Assembly (NCBI RefSeq): GCF_948329515.1
Contig: NZ_CAOJCN010000018.1
Location: 61,011 to 125,010, forward strand
Reading direction: 5' to 3'
Source of the DNA: Cohnella rhizoplanae
Lineage (GTDB): Bacteria > Bacillota > Bacilli > Paenibacillales > Paenibacillaceae
Length of the DNA: 64,000 nt
Shown here: positions 31,476-41,809 of the stretch, piece by piece
How the letters are laid out: every line of letters begins with the position of its first letter
Numbering within the stretch: position 1 is the first letter of the stretch
Notes under the pieces: generated by a model
Database searches by the model: none
What the model saw: only the letters and a program-made list of their open reading frames with translations
What the model was told of the DNA's origin: nothing
Made by a program: the position numbers and the translations under genes

Positions 31476-33098
31476 TTACTTGCCGAGCGAATTCATGAAG
31501 TCGACGTATTCCTTCTCGGCGTCCGCCGTAGCCGGATACCATTCCTTCTCGAGGAAGTCCTTGAACTGCTGCTCGTCGATGCTGCCCGTGATATAGGCGA
31601 TCTCCTTGTCGTCCTTCTTCTTGACCAGGTCGGGGATCGTGCCGTTCAGGTTCAGGATCTTCGGCGAGCGGACGGCGGGCACGTTCACCGCGGTCATCTG
31701 CGCGAGCGCCTCGTCCAACTGCTTTTTATAGATGGCGAGTCTCTCCGGCGTATCCGCGTTGGCGATCGAGGCGCCGTCGCCGTTAATCGCGTTGGCCGGC
31801 GTCATATAAGGGCTCGTGAGCGTCGAGAGCTTCGCCGTCTGATCCGCGGTGCGGACGACCGCCTTGGTGGCCGGATCGTAGCTGTCGTAGGTCAGACCCT
31901 TTACACCGAGCTGGAACAGGGTGTTGGCTTCGGCGGTATTGCCCCAGTCGAGGAACTTCAGGACATCGTCGACCTTCTTGGAGCCCTTCGGAATCATCCA
32001 GCCGCCCCACATCGCCGGGGTGACCCAGTCAGACGCGACGCCCTTTTCGTCCTTCAGTACGCCGTGGTAGGAGAAGATCTTCTCCGAGTCCGGCAGCTTG
32101 CTGATATTGCCCAGCACGGCATATTGGTGGCCGTACACGATGCCGACCTTGTACTGATTCAGCTTCTCGGTGTCGACGTAGATCTTGTTGATCAGAAACT
32201 CGGGATCGATCAGCTTCTCGTCGTTCAGCTGCTTCAGATAGGTCAAGTAAGGGATGTAGCCGGACATTTTCTCGCGGATCTTGTACTGGCCGTCCGTGTC
32301 CTTGACGCCGTCGACGACCGGGAGGTCGAACGCCGCCGTCAGGAAGTTCGTGGCGTTCCAGATGGTGTTGCGCCCGAGATCCGGGCCGGAGAGCGACAGG
32401 CCGTACGTATCCGCTTTGCCGTTGCCGTCGGGATCGTTCTTCGCGAAGGCGCGCGCGACGTTCGTGAACTCCTCGAGATTCGTCGGCGCCTTGAGGCCCA
32501 GCTTATCGAGCCATTGCTGGTTGATCATATAGCCCCAGTGGTTGACGACGTTCGTTCTCGGAATGATGTACGTTTTGCCGTCGTTAACAGACTTGACTGC
32601 GTCCCACATTTCCGGGGTGATGTTTTTCATCAGGTTCGGGTAATTGGCGATCTTGTCGTCCAGCGGCTCGAGCAGGCCGTTCTGCGCCCACTTCTCCATA
32701 TTGGCGTCGGCGCCGTTGCCGGCCGTCCCCCAGTTGTAGATCAGATCGGGCAGATCGCCCGACGCCATGACGACCTGGAGCTTGTCCACGTAGTTGTTGA
32801 TGGGCGGCGCTTCGATCTCGAGCTTCACGTTCGCCAGCTTGCCGGCTTCCTCGACGACCGGATTCTTGTCGATGACCACGTCCGCGTTCACCCGGTTGAA
32901 CATCTTGATCGTGACCGGGTCCTTCTGGTCCGCCGATGTCGAGGAGGGCGAGGAGGCCGAGGCCGTCGAACCGGAGGGAGCCGCGTCGCTCGAGCCGCCG
33001 GCGTCGTTGTTGTTGCCCGAGGCGCAGGCGGCGAGCGCGGAAGACATGAGCAGCACGGATACTAGCAGGCTTGCCCGATTAACGCTATTGTTTCTCAT
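31476..33098 (-). CDS. Sugar ABC transporter substrate-binding lipoprotein (LplA-like)
   Basis: Type-1 extracellular solute-binding protein of about 540 residues. The lipoprotein signal ends at the lipobox ALAAC, followed by an Asn/Ser/Thr/Ala-rich linker. Large binding proteins of this kind serve oligosaccharide importers of the LplABC/YtcQ class. A start at 33104 is possible, but the AAGGGG site is only 2 bases from it; the ATG at 33098 is 8 bases away and is preferred. The two permease genes lie just upstream on the same strand. The ATPase is not encoded here, as is usual for systems that share MsmX. Confidence 0.85.
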   Translation of the reverse strand: MRNNSVNRASLLVSVLLMSSALAACASGNNNDAGGSSDAAPSGSTASASSPSSTSADQKDPVTIKMFNRVNADVVIDKNPVVEEAGKLANVKLEIEAPPINNYVDKLQVVMASGDLPDLIYNWGTAGNGADANMEKWAQNGLLEPLDDKIANYPNLMKNITPEMWDAVKSVNDGKTYIIPRTNVVNHWGYMINQQWLDKLGLKAPTNLEEFTNVARAFAKNDPDGNGKADTYGLSLSGPDLGRNTIWNATNFLTAAFDLPVVDGVKDTDGQYKIREKMSGYIPYLTYLKQLNDEKLIDPEFLINKIYVDTEKLNQYKVGIVYGHQYAVLGNISKLPDSEKIFSYHGVLKDEKGVASDWVTPAMWGGWMIPKGSKKVDDVLKFLDWGNTAEANTLFQLGVKGLTYDSYDPATKAVVRTADQTAKLSTLTSPYMTPANAINGDGASIANADTPERLAIYKKQLDEALAQMTAVNVPAVRSPKILNLNGTIPDLVKKKDDKEIAYITGSIDEQQFKDFLEKEWYPATADAEKEYVDFMNSLGK

Positions 33099-33170
33099 GT
33101 TCATATCCCCTTCGAATCATGTTTTTTATAGTTAAGCCGCGGTGGATCGCGGCCTTCACCCGGATGAGCC

Positions 33171-34043
33171 CTAGCCTTTGATGGAGCCGATGAGCATGCC
33201 CTTCAGGAAGTACTTCTGCATGAACGGGAAGATGAGGATAATCGGCAGCGTCGAGAAGATGATGATCGCCATCTTGATCGTGAATTCGGTCACGCCGGAG
33301 TTGCCGGCGTCGAGCACGTCCCGGGCCACCCCGCCGCTGTCCACGACCAGATCACGGACAATGAGCATGAGCGGCCACAGGTCCCGTTTGGACGTATAGA
33401 TAATGGCGTTGAAGAACGTGTTCCACTGGGTGACCGCATGGAAAATGACGAACGTGGCGATGGCGGGCTTGGAGAGCGGCACGATGATGCGGGCCAGGAT
33501 CGTGAGCTCGTTGGCGCCGTCGAGCGAAGCCGATTCCTCCAGGCTCGGCGGGATGCTCCCGATGAAGCTTTTCATCAAGATGAGATTGTAGGCGCCGAGC
33601 GCGCCGGGCAGGATCAGGCTCCACAGCGTGTTGTACATATCGAGCGAGCGGATGAGATAGAAGTTCGGGATGAGCCCGCCGTTGAAGAACATGGTGAAGG
33701 TGATCAGCAGCAGGATGACGTTGCGCCCCTTCAGATCGGGCTTGGAGAGCGGATAGGCGGTGATGAGCAATAAAAAGATGTTCAGCGCGACGCCCGCGAC
33801 CGTGATGACGATCGTATTGCGGTAGCCGGTCCAGAGCACCGACATCTTGAAGATCTGCCGGTAGGCGCCGAACTCGACGTGGGTCGGGATCATCCGGAGC
33901 GGATGCGCCAAATAATCCGTATAGGGCGTGACCGAGTAGGCGGCTACGTAGACGAACGGGAACAGGCACAGCAGCGCGAACAGCGTAATTACGGCGTAGT
34001 TAACGGTATCGAATGCTTTATCGCTGCGCGATCTGATATTCAT
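33171..34043 (-). CDS. Carbohydrate ABC transporter permease (LplC/YtcP-like)
   Basis: Permease of 290 residues with six hydrophobic segments and the ATPase-contact loop LEESASLDGANELTILARII in the C-terminal half. It pairs with the other permease to form the channel for the oligosaccharide captured by the lipoprotein. It lies 30 bases downstream of the other permease gene and 72 bases upstream of the lipoprotein gene. Confidence 0.88.
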   Translation of the reverse strand: MNIRSRSDKAFDTVNYAVITLFALLCLFPFVYVAAYSVTPYTDYLAHPLRMIPTHVEFGAYRQIFKMSVLWTGYRNTIVITVAGVALNIFLLLITAYPLSKPDLKGRNVILLLITFTMFFNGGLIPNFYLIRSLDMYNTLWSLILPGALGAYNLILMKSFIGSIPPSLEESASLDGANELTILARIIVPLSKPAIATFVIFHAVTQWNTFFNAIIYTSKRDLWPLMLIVRDLVVDSGGVARDVLDAGNSGVTEFTIKMAIIIFSTLPIILIFPFMQKYFLKGMLIGSIKG

Positions 34044-34073
34044 GGGGGCAGCCTCCTTTCTTGGCGCGCGGCC

Positions 34074-34991
34074 TTACCAGATTCCGTCTTCCTTCATCCA
34101 CTTGGCGATCCGGTTGCTCGCGAGCAGGAAGACGAGCCCGATCGCCGAGGTGAACAGTCCGACCGTGGCGCCGAAGGAGAAGCGGCCGCCGAGGATGCCG
34201 ACGCGGTACGCGTACGTCTCGAACACTTCGGACACGTGGAGGTTCATCGGATTTTGGAGGACGAAGATCTGCTCGAAGCCGTTGTTCATGATGTGGCCGA
34301 GCCGCAGGATGATGAGGACGACGATCGTCGACTTGATCCCGGGGACCGTGATATGCCAGAGCCGCTTCAGCCGGCTCGCGCCGTCGATGCTCGCGGCCTC
34401 GTACAGCTCCGTGTTGATCGAAGCCATCGCGGCGAGGTAGATGATGCTCTCCCAGCCGGAGTCCTTCCAGATGCTGCTGAGGATGACGAGCGGCCTGAAG
34501 TAGGCGTTGTCCGCCAGGAAGAAGACCGGCTCGATCCCGAGCTGCTGCAGAAAGAGGTTGAACACGCCCCAGGTCGGCGACAGGAAGTTGACCAGAATGC
34601 CGCCGATGACGACCCAGGAGATGAAGTGTGGCAGGTAGATCAGCGTCTGGCTGAACTTCTGATAGGTCCGGTTGCGCATCTCGTTCAGGAACAGCGCGAG
34701 CAGGATCGGGAACGGGAAGCCGAACAACAGCTTCAGGAAGCTGAGATAGAGCGAGTTCCAGAAGACGGAGTAGAAGTCGTCGAGGCCGAACATGTACCTG
34801 AAGTTCTCGAAGCCGATCCAGGGACTGTGAAGGATGCCTCTGGCGAAGTTGAAGTCTTTGAACGCGATGATGACGCCGTACATCGGGACATAGTTAAAAA
34901 TCAGGAAGTAGGCGACGCCGGGCACGAGCATGAGGTAGAGGTATTTTTTCTTGTTGAGATAACGAAGCGTCGATCTGAGACTGCTCGTCAT
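34074..34991 (-). CDS. Carbohydrate ABC transporter permease (LplB/YteP-like)
   Basis: Permease of 305 residues with a basic N-terminus (LRYLNKKKYLYLM), six hydrophobic segments and the loop YEAASIDGASRLKRLWHITV. The order GH130, LplB, LplC, LplA, hydrolase on one strand makes a single operon likely. The start at 34991 has a GGGGAAGTG site upstream. Confidence 0.88.
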   Translation of the reverse strand: MTSSLRSTLRYLNKKKYLYLMLVPGVAYFLIFNYVPMYGVIIAFKDFNFARGILHSPWIGFENFRYMFGLDDFYSVFWNSLYLSFLKLLFGFPFPILLALFLNEMRNRTYQKFSQTLIYLPHFISWVVIGGILVNFLSPTWGVFNLFLQQLGIEPVFFLADNAYFRPLVILSSIWKDSGWESIIYLAAMASINTELYEAASIDGASRLKRLWHITVPGIKSTIVVLIILRLGHIMNNGFEQIFVLQNPMNLHVSEVFETYAYRVGILGGRFSFGATVGLFTSAIGLVFLLASNRIAKWMKEDGIW

Positions 34992-35038
34992 GGCGAATCA
35001 CTTCCCCGCGTTATCAGTGTGAGAGGTTGGCGATGCGC

Positions 35039-36037
35039 TCAACCCTTGAGGCAGAGGCCGATCAGGTCGTTCACGTCCGCGCTGGCCAGGCACTCGTACG
35101 TATCTCCCGCGCCGTAGTAGATCTTCACCTCGCCCGTATCCTCCAGGATCATGCCGCCGGGGAAAATGACGTGGTTGCGGAACCCGCCGTCCTTCTCGTA
35201 GGCTGCGTCAGGCGCGATTAACGGCTCCTTGTACAAGCCGACGACGCGCTTCGGATCGTCCAGGTCGAGCAGCATGATGCCGGCGGTGTACCGCTTCGTC
35301 CAGCTCGGCTCCCAGCCGTTCTTGCCGCGCGACGGATCGATGTCGACGGCGTGGAACGTCGTCAGCCAGCCCTGGGGCGTCTTGATCGGCGGAGCGGCCG
35401 GTCCCAGCTTGACGTTGGCGAAAGGAACCTGCTCCACGGCGAGCAGCAGATCGGAGTTGCCCCAGTACTTCAAGTCGGCGGAATCGGAGATCCAGATGTC
35501 GAACCGCTCGCCGCCCCGGCTGTAGACGGTGAAGGGGCGCTCGAGCCGGAGGTAGCGGCCGTTTCTTTTCTCGGGGAACAGCACCATGTTCCGGTTGTCC
35601 GGCACGCTCAGGCTGATGACCTCGAAGCGCTCGAAGTCGTCCGTCACCGCGATGCCGCCGCGGATGCCGTGTCCGGTGTCGACCGCGAAGCACATGTAAC
35701 AGCGTCCGTCGATGACGGTCAGCCGGGGATCGTAGGTACGGATGATGTCCTCGCCCTCGAGGCTGAAGCAAGGTTCGGGACGGACCTCCCAATGAACGCC
35801 GTCGTCGCTGTACGCGAGCCCGAGGTTGGTCGTGTCGCTAGGTGAGAGCGTTTGCAAATCTTCCTGACCGTAATCGTTGCGGAAGACCATGACATAACGT
35901 CCCTGGAACTTCGTCACGCCGGCGTTGAACACCAAGGCGGGGTTGTAGGGAACCTGCTTGCTGGTCAGAATGGGGTTGTCGGGATGGCGGATGATTAACG
36001 GACTGGACTGTAGGGCGCCGATCGTCGGCAAACTCAT
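35039..36037 (-). CDS. GH130 family glycoside phosphorylase/hydrolase
   Basis: Cytosolic five-bladed propeller enzyme of 332 residues. Motifs are NPALVFNAGVTKFQGRYVMV, RTYDPRLT (with the family's catalytic Asp), NMVLFPEKRNGRY, GPAAPPIKTPQGWL and FRNHVIFPGGM. GH130 members mostly phosphorolyse or hydrolyse beta-mannosides. In this operon it would process an imported mannose-containing oligosaccharide, but the linkage cannot be told from sequence. It has no signal peptide. The start at 36037 has GGGAGG about 11 bases upstream. It is the first gene of the operon. Confidence 0.85.
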   Translation of the reverse strand: MSLPTIGALQSSPLIIRHPDNPILTSKQVPYNPALVFNAGVTKFQGRYVMVFRNDYGQEDLQTLSPSDTTNLGLAYSDDGVHWEVRPEPCFSLEGEDIIRTYDPRLTVIDGRCYMCFAVDTGHGIRGGIAVTDDFERFEVISLSVPDNRNMVLFPEKRNGRYLRLERPFTVYSRGGERFDIWISDSADLKYWGNSDLLLAVEQVPFANVKLGPAAPPIKTPQGWLTTFHAVDIDPSRGKNGWEPSWTKRYTAGIMLLDLDDPKRVVGLYKEPLIAPDAAYEKDGGFRNHVIFPGGMILEDTGEVKIYYGAGDTYECLASADVNDLIGLCLKG

Positions 36038-36166
36038 GTGATGAAAACCTCCCTGCGATTTCTAAATTCTTGATGAAGACACCCCAAGTGTATGTTATAT
36101 TTTTTCTGCGGATGGCCCGGAATTTTATGTAAATATCCCGTTTTTTTATCATTGGGGAGGGTTTTT

Positions 36167-37042
36167 ATGACCGTTTTTCCCGTAAATAAAAACTTGAGCG
36201 ATTACGAGATGATCGAACGCGACTTCCCGTTTTATGTCTCCATCAACGAGATTCGCCGTGCCTACCCCGTGCACCGGCACGATTTTCTGGAGTGCTCGCT
36301 CGTGATCGGAGGGGAAGGCTACGAGAAGATTAACGGCGTGAATCATCCCATGAGCCGGGGCACGTTCACGCTGCTGCTCCCTTTCCAGATCCACGAGATC
36401 GTCACCACCTCCCCGGAGCCGCTGCGCCTTTACAACTGCATGTTCGCGATGGAGCTGTTGATCGCCTCGTCCAAGGCGGAGTCGTCGCACCTGCAGTCGC
36501 TGCTCATGGAGAACCAGCAGCCGTACATTCATTTCGGTCCCGACGAGCTGGCGCCGCAGGAGCAGCTGTTCGCGGACCTGCTGCGCGAATACGCGGGCGG
36601 CCAGCCGTACCGCAAGGAGCTGCTGCCGCTTCGCCTGCACGAGCTGCTGATCCGCTTCCAGCGCAAGCGGCTGCAGCTGGCGAAGGACGCGAGCAGGTCG
36701 GAGCAGGCGAGAAGAAGCGGCTTCGTGTGGCCCATCCTGGAATACATCCACTACAACTACCGGGAGGACCTGACGCTCTCCGATCTGTCCTTCCGCTTCG
36801 ACATCCATCCCACCCGGCTCAGCGTCGAGATCAAGAAGCACGCGGGCATCAACTTCCTGCATCTCCTGCACCACATCCGGATCCGGCACGCTTGCAGCCT
36901 GCTCGTGGCGACGGACATGAGCATTCTCGATATCGCGATGGAGGTCGGGTTCCGATCTTACAAGGTGTTCGCCAGAACGTTCAGGGAGAATAAAGGAAAA
37001 ACCCCCGGCGCTTATCGCCGGGAGCACATGAACGCGTATTGA
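36167..37042 (+). CDS. AraC-family transcriptional regulator
   Basis: Regulator of 291 residues with an N-terminal cupin-like sugar-sensing domain (YPVHRHDFLECSLVIGGEGY) and a C-terminal double helix-turn-helix (LTLSDLSFRFDIHPTRLS and SILDIAMEVGFRSYKVFART). It is divergent from the GH130-led operon and is its probable regulator. The ATG at 36167 has GGGGAGG 6 bases upstream; the upstream open frame to 36092 lacks a site. The 129-bp shared intergenic region is AT-rich and should hold both promoters and the operator, but none could be placed firmly. Confidence 0.88.
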   Translation: MTVFPVNKNLSDYEMIERDFPFYVSINEIRRAYPVHRHDFLECSLVIGGEGYEKINGVNHPMSRGTFTLLLPFQIHEIVTTSPEPLRLYNCMFAMELLIASSKAESSHLQSLLMENQQPYIHFGPDELAPQEQLFADLLREYAGGQPYRKELLPLRLHELLIRFQRKRLQLAKDASRSEQARRSGFVWPILEYIHYNYREDLTLSDLSFRFDIHPTRLSVEIKKHAGINFLHLLHHIRIRHACSLLVATDMSILDIAMEVGFRSYKVFARTFRENKGKTPGAYRREHMNAY

Positions 37043-37073
37043 GGGGAGGGGGAGGGAGAGGGGAGCCCGCGAG

Positions 37074-37546
37074 CTAACGGGTCATCGCCGTCTCGCCGGT
37101 CCGTGCGATCTCCAGGATGCCGTAGTCCTGCAGCAGGGTGAGCAGGGCGTCGTTCTTCTCCCGGTCGCCAACGGACTGGATCATCATGGTCGCGGGTCCG
37201 ACGTCGACGACGACGCAGCGGAACGTCTCGATCACGGCGCGGACGGCAGCCCGCGATGCCGGCGGCACGGACAGCCGGACCAGCATCAGCTCCCGCACGA
37301 CGGAAGGCCTGACGCTCAGATGGGAGACGGAGACGACGTCGATCAGCTTGCGCAGCTGGCTGGCGATCTGCCCGAGCTCCCGCTCGCTCCCCCTGGCCGC
37401 GGCGATCAGCCTCGAATGCCCATCCAGTTCCGAAGCCCCGACGGTCACGCTGTCGATATTGTAGCCCCTGCGCGAAAAAAGGCCGCTGACCCGCTGCAGC
37501 ACGCCCGGACGATCCCGCACGAGCACGCTCAAGTAATGCCGGTCGT

Positions 37547-37550
<4 letters not shown>
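37074..37550 (-). CDS. ilvN: Acetolactate synthase small (regulatory) subunit
   Basis: Regulatory subunit of 158 residues for acetohydroxyacid synthase, first common enzyme of branched-chain amino acid synthesis. It has an ACT domain (HYLSVLVRDRPGVLQRVSGLFSRRGYNIDS) that binds valine for feedback control, followed by the usual C-terminal domain. The start overlaps the end of ilvB by four bases (ATGA), giving translational coupling. Confidence 0.93.
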
Positions 37551-39400
<1,850 letters not shown>

Positions 39401-39521
39401 CGCTCGTGCGCCTCCTTGGACCTGATTGCTCCCAACGTACCATGGTCCGCTATGCGGAGGCGCTATCCTTTCGGATACATTGATAGTATACTTTTCGATA
39501 AAAAAGGAAGGGGGCTTGCGC

Positions 39522-41738
39522 ATGTCGGGAACGATCGGGGAACGCCTCGCGCGGTTGATGGAAGATCACTTCGTCGGCCGGGCGTTCGAGCTGGGCGTGT
39601 TCGCGGACCGGCTCGGCGGGGCGGGAGCGGAGCGTCTGCTGAACGTCTACGGCTCGGCCGGCATGGGCAAGACCTACCTGCTCCGGCAGTACGCGATCAT
39701 GGCGAGGGCGGCAGGCTGCGCTGTCGCCGAAGTCGATGCGCCGGATGCGCTGCGGGGAAAGGACGAGTTCTTGCGCCGGCTGCTGGCCGCGCTGGGCGAA
39801 CGGCCGACGGGGGACGGGGCGGGGGCGGATGCGTCGGGCGAATCCGCGCCGGAGCGGGAGCCGGAGCTGTATCCGCATCCGCCTAGCATGGCGTCCGCGG
39901 CATCCGTTCCCCTTGAGGAGCGCTGCTTCGAGGCGATCCGGTCGCGGGAGCGGGAAGGCGGCTTCGCGCTGCTGATCGACGGCTGCGACTCGCTCGGCAG
40001 CCTGGACCACTGGCTGCGCGAGGCGTTCCTCCCGGGCCTGCCGGGGGGCTGCCTCATCGTGATGGCGGGCCGGCGGCCGCTCGAGGGCGTCTGGGCGTCG
40101 AATCCCGCCTGGCGCAGGCTCATCGTCCGGCTGCCGCTGCGCGAGCTGTCCTACGAGGAGATCGGCGCCTATCTCGCAGCCTGGGGCATGGCGGACGAGG
40201 CCGCGATCGACGCGATATGGCTGCGGACGCTCGGCCACCCGCTCGCGCTGTCCTTGCTCGCGCCGGACGGACCGACCGGCGCGCTGGCCGGCCGGCTTGG
40301 CGCGGATACGCCGGACGCTCCCGCGCCGGCGGAGGAGAGAATGGCAGGTACCACCGCGCTGGAGCGCGTATGGGAGTCATGGCTGTCGGAGATCGCGGAC
40401 GAAGGGCTGCTGCAGGCGCTGTACGCGGCGTCGGCGGTGCGCACGTTTAACCTGGAGACGCTCGGCGAATTGACGGACCGGGCGCTCCCGCCATCTTTGT
40501 TCGCCGCGATCTGCCGGCTCTCGTTCGTCAGCCGGAGCAGCGGCGGATGGCAGCTGCAGGAGTTCGTATGGGAGCATCTGCGCGGCCGGCTGCGGGAGAC
40601 GATGCCGGAGACGTACGCCCGGTACGAAGCGCGCGCGGCCGCCCATTATCGCAGGCAGATCGAGGAGGAGTGGCGGACAGGACGCAGGCTCGGTCCCGCT
40701 TGGGGCGAGCTGCTGCGGCATGCCGGCAATCCGGTGCTGCGCGCCCACTTCCGCCATGCCGCGGACGCCGGCAGCCTGTGGGAGCCGATGCACGCCGGCA
40801 CGCTCGACGAAGCGCTCGGCTATATCGCGCGCCGCAGGCGGGACGAGCGGGACTGGAAGGTCGTCTGCGGCGACCCGGATTCGGGCGCGATGTACCGCTT
40901 CGCGCTGCCGCAGGCGACGACGCAGAGCCGCCTCCGGCATCTCGATCCGGCGCGCCTGCTCGCGCTCGCGCCCGGCGCGGTCCGGCTGCTGCGCGACCGG
41001 GAAGGCCATGTCGCCGGCATCGCGGCGATCGTGCCCATCGACGGCCGCACGCTCGGCGAGCTGTCGGCCCTGCCGGTCTCGCGCGCTTACTTCGCAGCCT
41101 GGCCGGCAGCCAAGAGACGCGCGCTCGCGGCGGACCCGTCGCGGGTCGAAGGCTGGTACGTCTATGCGATGGACGCCGAGAGCCTGGAGCGCGAGGAGCT
41201 GCGGAGCGCCATGCTGCAGCCGCTGTTCGAGCTGATCGCCGAGGGGAGCCTGCTGGTCGAGTCGCCGCCGCCTCACGATTATTACCGGCTGAGCAAGCGG
41301 AGCCTCGGCTTCGTCGAGGTGCCGGAGGCCGCTCATGCGGACTATGGGGACGGAGAGACGGCTGCGACCTACGAGCTCGATACGCGCGGCGGCGGGATGC
41401 GTGAGTTCCTGCGGCGCACGGGCGCCTGGCCGGACGATGCCGGGACAGAGTCGCTGTCGTCCGCTTCCGCCTTCGTACCCGAGACGAGCTCGCCCGATCC
41501 CGCCGTAACCGCCTTCCGCCCGGCGCGAGGCACGGCGGCGAGCCTCACGCCTCGCGAGCGCGAGGTCGCCGGCAGGCTGGTGCTCGGCGAGACGAACGCG
41601 CAGATCGGCGCGGCCTTGTACGTCAGCGAGGCCGCCGTCAAGAAGCACGTCAACGCCATGCTGTCCAAGTACGGCCTGCGGAACCGGACGCAGCTGGCCG
41701 CGCGGCTGTTGGAGGAAGGCGAGAACCCGCCCGATTAA
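39522..41738 (+). CDS. LuxR-family regulator with N-terminal ATPase domain
   Basis: Large regulator of 738 residues of the LAL/MalT-like type. Walker A is GSAGMGKT (44-51) and a Walker B-like FALLIDGCDS lies near residue 150. The middle is an Ala/Arg-rich helical region without clear repeats, and the C-terminus is a LuxR helix-turn-helix (LTPREREVAGRLVLGETNAQIGA would be longer; key parts LTPREREV and VKKHVNAML). The ATG at 39522 has GGAAGGGGG upstream. It is divergent from ilvB, and followed by a histidine kinase and a response regulator. The signal and target genes are unknown. Confidence 0.82.
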   Translation: MSGTIGERLARLMEDHFVGRAFELGVFADRLGGAGAERLLNVYGSAGMGKTYLLRQYAIMARAAGCAVAEVDAPDALRGKDEFLRRLLAALGERPTGDGAGADASGESAPEREPELYPHPPSMASAASVPLEERCFEAIRSREREGGFALLIDGCDSLGSLDHWLREAFLPGLPGGCLIVMAGRRPLEGVWASNPAWRRLIVRLPLRELSYEEIGAYLAAWGMADEAAIDAIWLRTLGHPLALSLLAPDGPTGALAGRLGADTPDAPAPAEERMAGTTALERVWESWLSEIADEGLLQALYAASAVRTFNLETLGELTDRALPPSLFAAICRLSFVSRSSGGWQLQEFVWEHLRGRLRETMPETYARYEARAAAHYRRQIEEEWRTGRRLGPAWGELLRHAGNPVLRAHFRHAADAGSLWEPMHAGTLDEALGYIARRRRDERDWKVVCGDPDSGAMYRFALPQATTQSRLRHLDPARLLALAPGAVRLLRDREGHVAGIAAIVPIDGRTLGELSALPVSRAYFAAWPAAKRRALAADPSRVEGWYVYAMDAESLEREELRSAMLQPLFELIAEGSLLVESPPPHDYYRLSKRSLGFVEVPEAAHADYGDGETAATYELDTRGGGMREFLRRTGAWPDDAGTESLSSASAFVPETSSPDPAVTAFRPARGTAASLTPREREVAGRLVLGETNAQIGAALYVSEAAVKKHVNAMLSKYGLRNRTQLAARLLEEGENPPD

Positions 41739-41783
41739 CCGCCCGATTAACCCGCCCGTGAACCCGCCCGATTAACCAGCCCG
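41727..41783. repeat. Short degenerate tandem repeat at the stop of the LuxR-ATPase gene
   Basis: The unit CCCGCCCGATTAAC (with shorter and GTGAAC variants) occurs four times across the stop codon. It provides TAA stops in close series, and could vary the extreme C-terminus if the copy number slipped. Confidence 0.6.
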
Positions 41784-41809
41784 GCCATTATGAAGAAGGA
41801 GGACCTCGG

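Noticed and set aside
33098..33120. ATATCCCCTTCGAATCA near the lipoprotein start, similar to the dispersed repeat
   Set aside because: It is explained by the ribosome binding site and start codon of the minus-strand lipoprotein gene; the left part of the repeat is absent.
39401..39521. T-box or leader attenuator for ilvBN
   Set aside because: The gap to the divergent gene is only 121 bp and shows no T-box sequence or terminator hairpin.
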